Shown here in pieces: positions 9,342 to 18,352 of a stretch of 64,000 nucleotides of DNA. This DNA comes from an uncultured Thiothrix sp. Lineage in GTDB: Bacteria > Pseudomonadota > Gammaproteobacteria > Poriferisulfidales > GCA-002705445. A program made the translations under genes and the position numbers. Position 1 is the first letter of the stretch. Every line of letters starts with the position of its first letter. The notes below the pieces were generated by a model. That model was not told the DNA's origin and did no database searches. It saw only the letters and a list, made by a program, of their open reading frames with translations. The stretch is taken from the NCBI GenBank assembly GCA_902624655.1, contig CACNYJ010000003.1, positions 124,001 through 188,000 on the forward strand, read 5' to 3'.

Positions 9342-9701
9342 ATGGCCGAAAATGTACCTGTTGAAATTAATTTGCATCAGCAATCATCATATTTAACTCT
9401 TAAGTACGAAAATGAAACTTTTGATTTGGCAGCAGAATATCTTCGAGTTTACTCTCCATCTGCTGAAGTAATGGGCCACGGCCCTGGTCAAGAGAAATTA
9501 CAAGTGGGAAAAGAAAATGTTTCTATTCAAAATATTGTCCCCGTGGGTAACTATGCAATCCAAATAGTCTATGATGATGGGCACGATACGGGTATTTACT
9601 CTTGGGAATATTTATATGAACTTGGAAGTGATTATGCTAAAAAATGGAATTCGTACTTGCAAAAACTTAAGGAAGCCGGCTATGAAAGAGTTAAACAATA
9701 A
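9342..9701 (+). CDS. DUF971 (gamma-butyrobetaine hydroxylase-like N-terminal) protein
   Basis: The product is 119 residues. It matches the DUF971 fold: an N-terminal strand pair VEINLHQQSSYLTL, LRVYSPSAEVMGHGPGQ near 40, and a C-terminal DDGHDTGIYSWEYLYELG near 85 that is strongly conserved. Family members have been linked to iron-sulfur protein metabolism, but the exact role is unclear. It lies between xerC and ubiE. In many gammaproteobacteria the same gene sits between hslU and ubiE; hslVU is not present here. The last 20 bases overlap ubiE. Confidence 0.85.
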   Translation: MAENVPVEINLHQQSSYLTLKYENETFDLAAEYLRVYSPSAEVMGHGPGQEKLQVGKENVSIQNIVPVGNYAIQIVYDDGHDTGIYSWEYLYELGSDYAKKWNSYLQKLKEAGYERVKQ

Positions 9702-10440
9702 AGACAAAATAACTAATTTTGGTTTTAAAAAAGTTTCAGAAAAAGATAAAGTTTCACTTGTCAATAATGTTTTCTCATCAGTCACAAAAAACTACGATTT
9801 GATGAACGATTTAATGTCTTTTGGTTTACATAGGACTTGGAAACATTATTTTTTACACTGCTCAAATATAAGAAATGGGGATAAGGTTTTAGATTTAGCA
9901 TCTGGTACAGGAGATATTACAAAATTAGTACATAAAATTGTAGGCAAAAATGGCCAAGTTATTTCATGTGACATAAATTATGAAATGTTGTCATTTGGCA
10001 GAGATAATCTCATAGATAAAGGCATTATTAATAATGTTAGTTATATACAATCTGATGCATTAGAATTACCTTTTAAAGATAATGATTTTGACCACGTTAC
10101 AATAGCTTTTGGCCTAAGAAATACAGTCAATATTAGTAGAGCGCTAAAATCTATACATAGAGTGATCAAGCCGGGCGGATCTATTCAAATACTTGAATTT
10201 TCCAGACCAGAAAAAATCATTCAAAAACCATATAGCATCTTTCTTGAAAAATTTATACCATCACTTGGTAAGTTTGTTGTTAATGATAAAGATAGTTATA
10301 AATATTTAGCAGATTCTATAAAAATGCATCCACCTCAAAAAGAAATAATAAAACAAATGGAAACTTCTGGGTTTGTTAATAATGTTTACAATAATTTAAT
10401 TTTTGGTGTTGCATCTATCCACAGAGGATACAAAATATAA
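9682..10440 (+). CDS. ubiE: Ubiquinone/menaquinone C-methyltransferase UbiE
   Basis: The product is 252 residues from ATG 9682. This start puts the protein in register with the family and overlaps the preceding gene by only 20 bases; an in-frame codon at 9571 would lie well inside that gene. It is a class I SAM methyltransferase that adds the C2 methyl group to the quinone ring. The SAM motif LDLASGTGDITK is near residue 70, YDLMNDLMSFGLHRTWK near 35, and the UbiE signature IAFGLRNT near 145 followed by KPGG. It is followed directly by ubiJ and ubiB, forming the standard ubiE-ubiJ-ubiB cluster. Confidence 0.96.
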   Translation: MKELNNKDKITNFGFKKVSEKDKVSLVNNVFSSVTKNYDLMNDLMSFGLHRTWKHYFLHCSNIRNGDKVLDLASGTGDITKLVHKIVGKNGQVISCDINYEMLSFGRDNLIDKGIINNVSYIQSDALELPFKDNDFDHVTIAFGLRNTVNISRALKSIHRVIKPGGSIQILEFSRPEKIIQKPYSIFLEKFIPSLGKFVVNDKDSYKYLADSIKMHPPQKEIIKQMETSGFVNNVYNNLIFGVASIHRGYKI

Positions 10441-11016
10441 ATGGTCATTAGTAAAATAAATAATCTGATATCAAAAGCAATAGAAAATAGTAATCTTGAG
10501 GAAAAGGACTTTAAACCACTCGATGGAAAATTAATTTTAATCGATTTACAAAACACCTCTACTCAAATCTATTTAAAGGTAGAGAGTGGCTCGGTTTTTA
10601 TTATCGAGAAAGTAGAGTCAGAGCCAAATTTAGTTTTGGAAGGCAGCCCAATTGGTTTTTTTAATTACATTAATAATTTAGGCGACGATCATAATATAAA
10701 AATCACTGGCAAAGCTTCTTTAGCAGAGAATTTTTCTAATTTGGCAGAGAAGATAAATATTGATTGGGAAGGCATGATTTCAGAATATACTAACCAAGAT
10801 GTTGCTTTCTACTCATCAAAAATTTTTCAATTTGTGAATTCTAGAAAAAATGAAATTAAAAGAAGCTTAGAAAGAAATTTAAAAGAATATTTTAAAGATG
10901 AGACAGATATAATTCCGTCAAAAAAATCTGTAAATAACTATGTCCAAGATGTTGACAAAATAAGAAAGAAATTAGATTTACTTGAGGCAAAATTTCAAAG
11001 AATTAAAACAAAATGA
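10441..11016 (+). CDS. ubiJ: Ubiquinone biosynthesis accessory protein UbiJ (SCP2 domain)
   Basis: The product is 191 residues. UbiJ binds lipid-like ubiquinone intermediates and scaffolds the soluble Ubi complex together with UbiK, which is also encoded in this window (24807-25052). An N-terminal SCP2-like lipid-binding fold (about residues 1-110) is followed by a charged helical tail with coiled-coil character. Identification depends on location between ubiE and ubiB and on length close to the E. coli protein (about 200 residues); sequence identity in this family is low. The ATG abuts the ubiE stop and the 3' end overlaps ubiB by four bases. Confidence 0.87.
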   Translation: MVISKINNLISKAIENSNLEEKDFKPLDGKLILIDLQNTSTQIYLKVESGSVFIIEKVESEPNLVLEGSPIGFFNYINNLGDDHNIKITGKASLAENFSNLAEKINIDWEGMISEYTNQDVAFYSSKIFQFVNSRKNEIKRSLERNLKEYFKDETDIIPSKKSVNNYVQDVDKIRKKLDLLEAKFQRIKTK

Positions 11017-12545
11017 AGAAATTTTTTAGATTAATTAAAATATATATCGTGGTAATGAATAATTCCTTAGATAAAGATTTATTCAATTTTAGATATCTAT
11101 GGCTACTAAGGTTTTTTAGGATATTTTTCCCCACTTTATGGCTTAGAAGCACCTCTTTATCAAGAGGTGAGAGAATAAAGAATACATTTGAAGAACTAGG
11201 ACCTATTTTCGTAAAGTTAGGTCAAACTATCTCTACAAGAAAAGATCTTTTACCAGCTGATATCGCAGAGGAGCTTGTAAAATTGCAAGATAAAGTAAAA
11301 CCTTTTTCTGGTGAAGAAGCCAAAAAAGTGATTGAAGCTGCATTAGGGGATGAAGTAGAAAATATATTTGAAGACTTTGATATTAATTGTCTTGCTTCAG
11401 CGTCAGTTGCGCAAGTTCACCCTGCGAAACTGCATGGCCAAGATGTGATAATTAAGGTTTTAAGACCAAATATTGAAAAGCTGATAAGAAAAGATATAAA
11501 TCTTATGTATTTTATTGCAAAAACTATTGATAACTTTTGGGAAGAGTCTAAAAGATTAAAGCCGATAGAAATTGTTGCAGAGTATGAAAAAGTAATCTTT
11601 GGTGAACTTGATTTAGTAAAAGAGGCATCCAATGCGAATTTACTCAAGAGAAATCATGCTGAATCGACGTATCTTTATGTTCCAGATATTTATTGGGATT
11701 ATACTAGGGAAAATGTTCTCGTTATGGAAAGAATTTTTGGGATTCAAATTAGTGATACAGATAATTTAAAGAAAAATAATATTAATATAAAAAGATTGGC
11801 TGAGAAAGGAGTAGAGATTTTCTTTACACAAGTTTTCCAGCATAATTTTTTCCATGCTGATATGCACCCAGGAAATATATTTGTATCTTATGACAATCCA
11901 GAAGACCCAAAGTATTGTGCAGTTGATTTCGGTATAATGGGATCACTTTCAGAAAGTGACCAGAAATATTTAGCTTTAAATTTTCAGGCTTTTTTTCAAC
12001 GTGATTATAAAAAAGTTGCTGAACTCCACGTGGACTCAGGCTGGGTTGGAGAGAATACTAGAGTGGATGAATTTGAGAATTCAATAAGGAGTGTTTGTGA
12101 ACCAATTTTCGAAAAACCACTAAAAGAAATCTCTTTCGGAAATTTATTACTGAGGCTATTTTCGGTAGCAAGACAATACGATATGACAGTTCAGCCTCAG
12201 TTAGTTCTTTTACAAAAAACGCTTTTAAATATTGAGGGTTTAGGTCGAGATTTATATCCTGACTTAGATCTATGGGTGACAGCCAAACCGTTTTTTGAAA
12301 AATGGGCAAAAGACAATACAAGCATTAGTGCGATTTTAAAGAAGATGACAAAAAGCAGTCCAAAATTTATTAACGAAATAAGTGGGTTACCAGAAACATT
12401 AACTATGTTAAGAAAAAAACTTAATCAGGACGAACTTCAAGAAGAAATTAGTGACCTAAGATCTGAAATAAAAAATTCGAAATTTAAAAATACAATATTA
12501 TTATTAATAATATTTATAATGATATTGTTTGAAATTAATCAATAA
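11013..12545 (+). CDS. ubiB: Ubiquinone biosynthesis atypical kinase/ATPase UbiB
   Basis: The product is 510 residues and belongs to the ABC1/ADCK/UbiB atypical kinase family needed for ubiquinone synthesis. Typical motifs are FVKLGQTIS near 70 (the KxGQ motif), the Ala-rich loop SASVAQVH near 130 that replaces the glycine-rich loop, FHADMHPGN near 285, and DFGIMG near 308. A hydrophobic C-terminal segment (NTILLLIIFIMILF) would anchor it to the inner membrane. The ATG overlaps the ubiJ stop. A Met 15 residues downstream could be an alternative start. Confidence 0.95.
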   Translation: MKKFFRLIKIYIVVMNNSLDKDLFNFRYLWLLRFFRIFFPTLWLRSTSLSRGERIKNTFEELGPIFVKLGQTISTRKDLLPADIAEELVKLQDKVKPFSGEEAKKVIEAALGDEVENIFEDFDINCLASASVAQVHPAKLHGQDVIIKVLRPNIEKLIRKDINLMYFIAKTIDNFWEESKRLKPIEIVAEYEKVIFGELDLVKEASNANLLKRNHAESTYLYVPDIYWDYTRENVLVMERIFGIQISDTDNLKKNNINIKRLAEKGVEIFFTQVFQHNFFHADMHPGNIFVSYDNPEDPKYCAVDFGIMGSLSESDQKYLALNFQAFFQRDYKKVAELHVDSGWVGENTRVDEFENSIRSVCEPIFEKPLKEISFGNLLLRLFSVARQYDMTVQPQLVLLQKTLLNIEGLGRDLYPDLDLWVTAKPFFEKWAKDNTSISAILKKMTKSSPKFINEISGLPETLTMLRKKLNQDELQEEISDLRSEIKNSKFKNTILLLIIFIMILFEINQ

Positions 12546-12550
12546 ATGAT

Positions 12551-14701
12551 ATGGGAATCACTTACACCCTTGATAATCTAAATGAAGCGCAAAGAAACGC
12601 CGTTTGTAGTCAATCATCAAATAGCTTGGTTATAGCTGGGGCAGGTAGTGGCAAAACTAGAGTTCTAATTCAAAGAATACTATGGTTAATTGAAAATAAT
12701 AATTTTTCTCCTTATTCAATTTTAGCTGTCACGTTCACAAATAAAGCGGCGAGGGAAATTAAAACCCGTCTTACTGAAAGCCTTAATACAAATATCGATA
12801 GCATGTGGGTAGGTACCTTTCATGGAATATGTTACAGAATTCTCAGAACTAATTATAAAGAAGTCGATTTACCAAAAAATTTTCAAATCATTGACTCTGA
12901 CGATCAGATTCGAATTATTAAAAGAATAATGAAAGATAACGACATTGAGAATGCTCAAATTATTCCTAAACAGGTCGCTTGGTATATCAATAATAAAAAA
13001 GATCAAAGCATTAGAAGTAATAAAACAAAAGACGAAGATTTCATCAGTATTCAAAATAATAAAATTTATAAATTGTATGAAAAATATTGTAATGTCAGTG
13101 GCCTTGTTGATTTTGGAGAGATCATACTTAGAACCTTAGAGCTTCTAAATCAAAATAAAGAAAAGAAAAATTATTATAATAATATTTTCAAATCAATCTT
13201 GATTGACGAATTTCAGGATACAAATACAATTCAATACCAGTTAATTAAGGCCATGGCAGGGGGAAATCCATCTATTTTTGCTGTTGGTGATGATGATCAA
13301 TCAATTTATGGATGGAGAGGAGCTAAGGTAGAGAATATTAAAAAACTTCAAAAAGACTTTAAAGATATTGAGATACATCGGCTCGAACAAAACTATAGAT
13401 CCTCTGGAAATATTCTTGAAGCAGCAAATAATATAATTTTAAATAATGATTCAAGAATGGGTAAAAATTTATGGACTGAGGATAAAAGCGGTGAACTTAT
13501 AAAAATATTTTCAGCATCTGATGAGACCGAAGAAGCGAATTTTGTTATAGAGACAATACAAAATTTCATATCAGATGATTTTGGTAGAAATGAAATAGCA
13601 ATACTTTATAGATCAAATGCACAATCTCGAATCTTTGAAGAAAAGTTAATTGCAAATGGAATCCCTTACAGAATATATGGAGGTTTTAGGTTTTTCGAAC
13701 GTGCAGAAATAAAGGATGTAATTGCTTATATGAGGTTAGCAGTTTCAAATAGTGATAATAATTCATTTGAAAGGATTATTAACAACCCACCAAGAGGCAT
13801 AGGTGAAAAAACAAAACAAACACTAAGAGAATATTCAAAAGATAAAGGGATCTCTTTGTTTAATTCTATTGAAAATATAACAGAAGAATCATTACTTACT
13901 AAAAAAGCTTGCCAATCTTTAAAAGAATTTCAAAATATAATAAAAAATATTCAGAGTATTTTAAAAGAAGGCGAACTACCTCATCAAATAAACGAGATAA
14001 TTAGTATCACTGGAATTAAATCCGTTTATGAGAAAAACAAAACTGAACAAGCAAGGTCAAAATTAGAAAATTTAGATGAATTAGTTTCTGCTGCGAGCGA
14101 ATTTACTAACATTGATTTGGATGAGGGTGAAACAATAATAGACGCTTTTTTAACACATACTTCCTTAGAATCTGGCGAGGGGCAGGGAGATGAATGGGAC
14201 GAATGTGTTCAACTCATGACCCTACATTCTTCAAAAGGCTTAGAATTCCCTATAGTATTTTTAGTTGGTTTGGAGGAAAATTTATTTCCAAGTAGAATGT
14301 CGATAGAAGAGGATAATTTAGAGGAAGAAAGGCGTTTATGCTATGTTGGTATTACGCGCGCTAGAAAAAAACTATTTATCTCACATGCTCAAATGAGGAG
14401 ACAATACGGTAATGATAACTATTGCTTGCCCTCGAGATTTTTAAATGAGATACCACAAAATGTAGTCGAGGAAATTGGGCATAAGTCAAAAATGTATTTT
14501 AAAAAGGGCGTAGATCTTAATGGCAGCCAAAGTTATAAGGAAGAATCAATTATGGGTAAAAGAGTAATACATAAAAAATTCGGAGAGGGTATAGTTGTAT
14601 CAGTAGAAGGTAGAGATTCGAATACTAGAGTTCAAGTTTCATTTGATGAAGTTGGAACAAAATGGTTGATTTTAGCTATCTCAAACTTAGAACAAATTTA
14701 A
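12551..14701 (+). CDS. uvrD: UvrD/Rep family DNA helicase II
   Basis: The product is 716 residues, the length of UvrD. It is a superfamily 1 3'-5' helicase in nucleotide excision and mismatch repair. Motif I AGAGSGKT near residue 30, TFTNKAAREI near 60, DEFQDTN near 219, GDDDQSIYGWRGA near 248, QNYRSS, and LMTLHSSKGLEFP near 556 are visible. The C-terminal Tudor-like domain begins around GKRVIHKKFGEG near 675. The family's E. coli UvrD and Rep are close; the C-terminal Tudor-like sequence and length favour UvrD. It starts five bases after ubiB. Confidence 0.93.
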   Translation: MGITYTLDNLNEAQRNAVCSQSSNSLVIAGAGSGKTRVLIQRILWLIENNNFSPYSILAVTFTNKAAREIKTRLTESLNTNIDSMWVGTFHGICYRILRTNYKEVDLPKNFQIIDSDDQIRIIKRIMKDNDIENAQIIPKQVAWYINNKKDQSIRSNKTKDEDFISIQNNKIYKLYEKYCNVSGLVDFGEIILRTLELLNQNKEKKNYYNNIFKSILIDEFQDTNTIQYQLIKAMAGGNPSIFAVGDDDQSIYGWRGAKVENIKKLQKDFKDIEIHRLEQNYRSSGNILEAANNIILNNDSRMGKNLWTEDKSGELIKIFSASDETEEANFVIETIQNFISDDFGRNEIAILYRSNAQSRIFEEKLIANGIPYRIYGGFRFFERAEIKDVIAYMRLAVSNSDNNSFERIINNPPRGIGEKTKQTLREYSKDKGISLFNSIENITEESLLTKKACQSLKEFQNIIKNIQSILKEGELPHQINEIISITGIKSVYEKNKTEQARSKLENLDELVSAASEFTNIDLDEGETIIDAFLTHTSLESGEGQGDEWDECVQLMTLHSSKGLEFPIVFLVGLEENLFPSRMSIEEDNLEEERRLCYVGITRARKKLFISHAQMRRQYGNDNYCLPSRFLNEIPQNVVEEIGHKSKMYFKKGVDLNGSQSYKEESIMGKRVIHKKFGEGIVVSVEGRDSNTRVQVSFDEVGTKWLILAISNLEQI

Positions 14702-14720
14702 TTTTTAGGGTTAATTAAGT

Positions 14721-15785
14721 ATGAAAAGAAGAGATTTTTTCAAATATTTCAGTAGTGCGGCAATTCTGAGCACATTACCAAAACTGTCAAAAGCTGAAAA
14801 ACCGGAATTTAATTGGAAAATGGTTACAACATGGCCAAAGAACTTTCCTGGTTTGGGTACAGGAGCGCAGTTTCTTGCAAATACAATACAAAAACTTTCT
14901 GGTGGGAGAATCAAAGTTTCAGTGTATGGTGCCGGCGAACTTGTTCCTGCATTTGAAATCTTTGATGCCGTCTCAAGCGGCGTTGCAGAACTTGGTCACG
15001 GTTCGGCATATTATTGGAAGGGGAAAAATGATACTTTTCAATTTTTTTCGACAGTACCTTTTGGCATGTCTTTCAACGAAATGAATGCATGGTTATACAA
15101 AGGCGGTGGGATGAAATTATGGGAGAAAGCATATGCAGACTTTAACTTAATTCCAATGGCGGCTGGTAATACTGGCGTTCAGATGGGTGGTTGGTTTAAT
15201 AAAGAAATTAGTTCTTTAAATGATTTAAAAGGTTTGAAAATGAGAATTCCTGGTTTAGGTGGAGAGGTTTTAAAAAGAGCCGGTGGTACACCAGTAAATC
15301 TCCCTGGAGGTGAGCTATTTACGGCCCTTAAAACCGGAACAATTGATGCAACAGAATGGGTTAGTCCTTACAATGATTTAGCATTTGGATTTCATAAGGC
15401 AGCAAAATACTATTATTACCCTGGCTGGCATGAGCCTGGAACAACTTTAGAGTGTTTTGTAAATGCAAATAAGTTTTCAGAATTACCTGACGATCTTAAG
15501 CAAATTGTAACGGGCGCTGCAAAAATTGCTAACATGGATATGTTATGTGAATTCATCTCAAAAAATAATGATGCGCTAGAAATTTTACAAAAAAAGCATA
15601 ACGTGGATATCAGGCAATATCCGGATGAAGTATTAAAAGAGCTATATAAAATATCAAAAGATGTTGTTAAAGAATTATCTCTAAAAGATGATTTTGCGAA
15701 AGAAGTCTATAATTCTTATAGTTCTTTTCAACAAAAAACAAATAATTGGAACGAGATATCGATAAAATCTTATTTAAATATTTAA
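14721..15785 (+). CDS. dctP: TRAP transporter periplasmic substrate-binding protein (DctP family, TakP-like)
   Basis: The product is 354 residues. It would capture an organic acid in the periplasm for the DctQM membrane proteins encoded at 16497-18352. The N-terminus MKRRDFFKYFSSAA has a twin-arginine motif, suggesting Tat export. The mature part begins FNWKMVTTWPKNFPGLGTGAQ and carries GTIDATEWVSPYNDLAFG near 205 and YYYPGWHEPGTTLE near 228, patterns seen in TakP-like proteins that bind alpha-keto acids; the substrate here is inferred only. Unusually the binding protein is on the opposite strand from the membrane subunits and about 700 bases from the end of dctM. Confidence 0.9.
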   Translation: MKRRDFFKYFSSAAILSTLPKLSKAEKPEFNWKMVTTWPKNFPGLGTGAQFLANTIQKLSGGRIKVSVYGAGELVPAFEIFDAVSSGVAELGHGSAYYWKGKNDTFQFFSTVPFGMSFNEMNAWLYKGGGMKLWEKAYADFNLIPMAAGNTGVQMGGWFNKEISSLNDLKGLKMRIPGLGGEVLKRAGGTPVNLPGGELFTALKTGTIDATEWVSPYNDLAFGFHKAAKYYYYPGWHEPGTTLECFVNANKFSELPDDLKQIVTGAAKIANMDMLCEFISKNNDALEILQKKHNVDIRQYPDEVLKELYKISKDVVKELSLKDDFAKEVYNSYSSFQQKTNNWNEISIKSYLNI

Positions 15786-15868
15786 AAATAGAAAATCTGT
15801 ACGTAGGTCAGATATTAAGATAATATATAAATCTAAAGTAAAAAAATAAAAAAATATCGGGGAAAAAA

Positions 15869-16486
15869 ATGCATGAATTACTTTTAAATCAATGGCTTAT
15901 GTACATTGTATTATTTCTAAATGCTGTTGTGGCAGGTCAAATCATGTGGTTTGCTATAAATATCTCACATTCAAAAATCTTAAGATTTGCTGTTTTTACT
16001 CTTGGTGCAGCATATGCTATTTCTTGTGGAGGAATATTTAAAGCTCCAGGATTCATTGTAAATCCTCAAATTGTTGTATTTTGGTTATTTATTAACTCAG
16101 TTATTGGTTTATATATATTTGCTTCATTATTTAAGAAATTAAAAATACCTAATTTACTTACATACGGCGCCATGGTAATGGCGTTAATCGGATCTTATAC
16201 TGTTTTTACAGGTATTCTAGAATTTGGCATGCGCTACATGCCGGCTATTATGTTTTTCACAATTTGTATTTACTCAGGCGTTGGAACCATTGTCTACCAA
16301 TTGAAAATGGGTAAGATGCAAAGACTTCAAAAGCGACTTTCTTATCTAGGTATAGCTCTAGTTTTTACTGTTGTGTGTTTAAACGCATTTGATACTTACC
16401 AGTTAGTTAGAGAAACAGCCTATACTGATGTTTCTGAAGGATGGGAAGGTGGTATTACTGAACAACAAGAGGAATTATCAAACTAA
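15869..16486 (+). CDS. Unknown polytopic membrane protein
   Basis: I do not recognise this 205-residue protein. Five to six hydrophobic segments are visible, at about residues 8-28, 36-58, 66-86, 95-115, 122-142 and 158-175. The tail is polar and acidic (SEGWEGGITEQQEELSN). A GGGG-A-type ribosome site (cggggaaa) precedes the ATG by seven bases. It is downstream of dctP by 83 bases, in the same direction, and ends ten bases before the convergent dctM stop. Proximity to TRAP genes is the only hint of function. Absence of Cys pairs, His clusters or known motifs leaves the role open. Confidence 0.75.
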   Translation: MHELLLNQWLMYIVLFLNAVVAGQIMWFAINISHSKILRFAVFTLGAAYAISCGGIFKAPGFIVNPQIVVFWLFINSVIGLYIFASLFKKLKIPNLLTYGAMVMALIGSYTVFTGILEFGMRYMPAIMFFTICIYSGVGTIVYQLKMGKMQRLQKRLSYLGIALVFTVVCLNAFDTYQLVRETAYTDVSEGWEGGITEQQEELSN

Positions 16487-16496
16487 TTTCAAAATT

Positions 16497-17855
16497 TTAG
16501 TTAAAAATTTTATTTGGAAGCCAAGTTGTTATTTCTGGTTGTAAAACAATTATAATAATTGTGATTATTTGAATAATGATGAACGGGATAACTCCCTTAT
16601 ATATGTCAATTGTATTTATATCTTTCGGTAAAACACTTTTAAGGTAAAAAATCGCAAACCCAAATGGCGGCGTTAGAAATGAGGTTTGTAAATTTATAGC
16701 AATTAAAATTCCAAGCCATATCGGATCAATTCCCATTGAAAGAAGTACTGGTGCAACGACAGGTATTACAACATATGTGATTTCGATAAAATCAAGAATA
16801 AATCCAAGCAAAAATATTGTTCCCATAACAATGAAAAGTTTTAAGTAAATATCACCAGGCAATCCTGTCAAAAAATTATTTACATATATATCGCCCTCAA
16901 GGCCTCTAAATACAAGTGAAAAAATTGTTGCTCCAATTAGAAGTATAAATATCATACTTGTAATTTTCGAAGTTTTTATAAGAGATTCTTTTAGTATATT
17001 GATATTAAATTTTTTATTAACAAAAGCTAAGAAAACTGCACCAAGCGCACCAAAGGAGGATGCTTCAGTCGGTGTAGCAACGCCAAAAATAATTGTTCCG
17101 AGAACGATAAAAATTAACATTAATGGTGCAAAGAGCGATAAAAATATATCTCTAAACTCAAGTTTTTTTTTCAAATTATTATCAGGAATTAAGTCTTTTC
17201 TAAAGTATGATAAATAAACTATGTAGATAATGTAAAAAATAACAAGGAGGAAGCCTGGTATAATTGCGCCAGCAAATAGATCGCCAACCGATACACTTTC
17301 CTGAGAAAATATTCCTTGCATGTTTTGTGCTTCTTGATATGAAGAGGATATAACGTCTCCCAAAAGTATCAGAACAATGGATGGGGGGATGATTTGCCCC
17401 AAAGTACCCGAAGCTAAAATAGTTCCAGTAGCAACTTTTACATCATAATTTTGTTTTAACATGGAGGGAAGCGATAGTAACCCCATTGTCACGACTGTCG
17501 CCCCCACAATCCCAGTGCTTGCTGCAAGCAGAGCACCAACTATGATTACTGATATACCTAATCCACCTTTAAAATTTATAAATAACATAGACATGTTATA
17601 AAGTAGGTTTTCAGCAATTTTTGATTTTTCTAAAGTTATACCCATGAATATAAAAATTGGTATCGCGACTAAAGTTTCGTTTGTTAAGATTCCAAAAATT
17701 CGACTAGGCAAGGCAAACAAAATTGAAAGATCGAAGTAATTAAAAAAACTACATATAACAGCAAAAATTATAGAAACACCAGAAAGAGTAAAAGCGACTG
17801 GGTATCCGAACATTAGAGTAAAAATTACCAATAAAAATAATAAAATTGGAAGCAT
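16497..17855 (-). CDS. dctM: TRAP transporter large permease subunit DctM
   Basis: The product is 452 residues, a normal size for DctM, with about 12 hydrophobic segments. Hallmark sequences include MLPILLFLLVIFTLMFGYPVAFTL at the N-terminus (in part), IPIFIFMG near 66, AASTGIVGATVVTMG near 112, and SGTLGQIIPPSI near 150. With DctQ it forms the sodium-driven transmembrane unit importing the ligand delivered by DctP. Its start shares one base with the dctQ stop (TAATG), implying translational coupling. Confidence 0.95.
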   Translation of the reverse strand: MLPILLFLLVIFTLMFGYPVAFTLSGVSIIFAVICSFFNYFDLSILFALPSRIFGILTNETLVAIPIFIFMGITLEKSKIAENLLYNMSMLFINFKGGLGISVIIVGALLAASTGIVGATVVTMGLLSLPSMLKQNYDVKVATGTILASGTLGQIIPPSIVLILLGDVISSSYQEAQNMQGIFSQESVSVGDLFAGAIIPGFLLVIFYIIYIVYLSYFRKDLIPDNNLKKKLEFRDIFLSLFAPLMLIFIVLGTIIFGVATPTEASSFGALGAVFLAFVNKKFNINILKESLIKTSKITSMIFILLIGATIFSLVFRGLEGDIYVNNFLTGLPGDIYLKLFIVMGTIFLLGFILDFIEITYVVIPVVAPVLLSMGIDPIWLGILIAINLQTSFLTPPFGFAIFYLKSVLPKDINTIDIYKGVIPFIIIQIITIIIIVLQPEITTWLPNKIFN

Positions 17856-18352
17856 TAAAATTTTTCTCTATTAAGATTTTTAAATATTTCCGAAATAGCT
17901 TGGAAAAATAAAGTTATACACAAAAATAATATGTAGGATTTTAATATATAAAGAATAGGAAGACCGCCAGCCTCTTTCGAAGACTCTAGTAATAATATTG
18001 AAGAAACTACATAATCCCAACTTGTAATAAATATTAAAATGCAAGTTGGGATAAGAAAAATTGATGCGCCTAGAATATTTATTATTTTTTTAAAATCTTT
18101 TTTGTAATTACTGTAAAAAATATCTATACGGACATGCATATCATTTTTTAAGGTAAAGGCGGCACCCACTGAAAAGACTAAAGCATGTAAATAAATAATT
18201 ATTTCTTGGGTAGCGATGTTGCCCACATCGAGCACATACCTCATAAAAGCTACAAGAAAAGTTATAATAATCATTGGTAAAATTAAATAAGCGGTAAAGA
18301 TACCAATTTTTTCATTTATTAAATCAATTACTTGTGATATTTTACGAGTCAT
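17855..18352 (-). CDS. dctQ: TRAP transporter small permease subunit DctQ
   Basis: The product is 165 residues with four hydrophobic helices (about 18-38, 50-70, 90-112, 132-155), the DctQ fold. It has the typical RYVLDVGNIATQEIIIYLHALVFSVGAA region (in part) near 38-65 and the DMHVRIDIFY motif near 77. It pairs with DctM. The start codon shares one base with the thrB stop (TAATG), so thrB, dctQ and dctM form one coupled operon. Confidence 0.93.
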   Translation of the reverse strand: MTRKISQVIDLINEKIGIFTAYLILPMIIITFLVAFMRYVLDVGNIATQEIIIYLHALVFSVGAAFTLKNDMHVRIDIFYSNYKKDFKKIINILGASIFLIPTCILIFITSWDYVVSSILLLESSKEAGGLPILYILKSYILFLCITLFFQAISEIFKNLNREKF

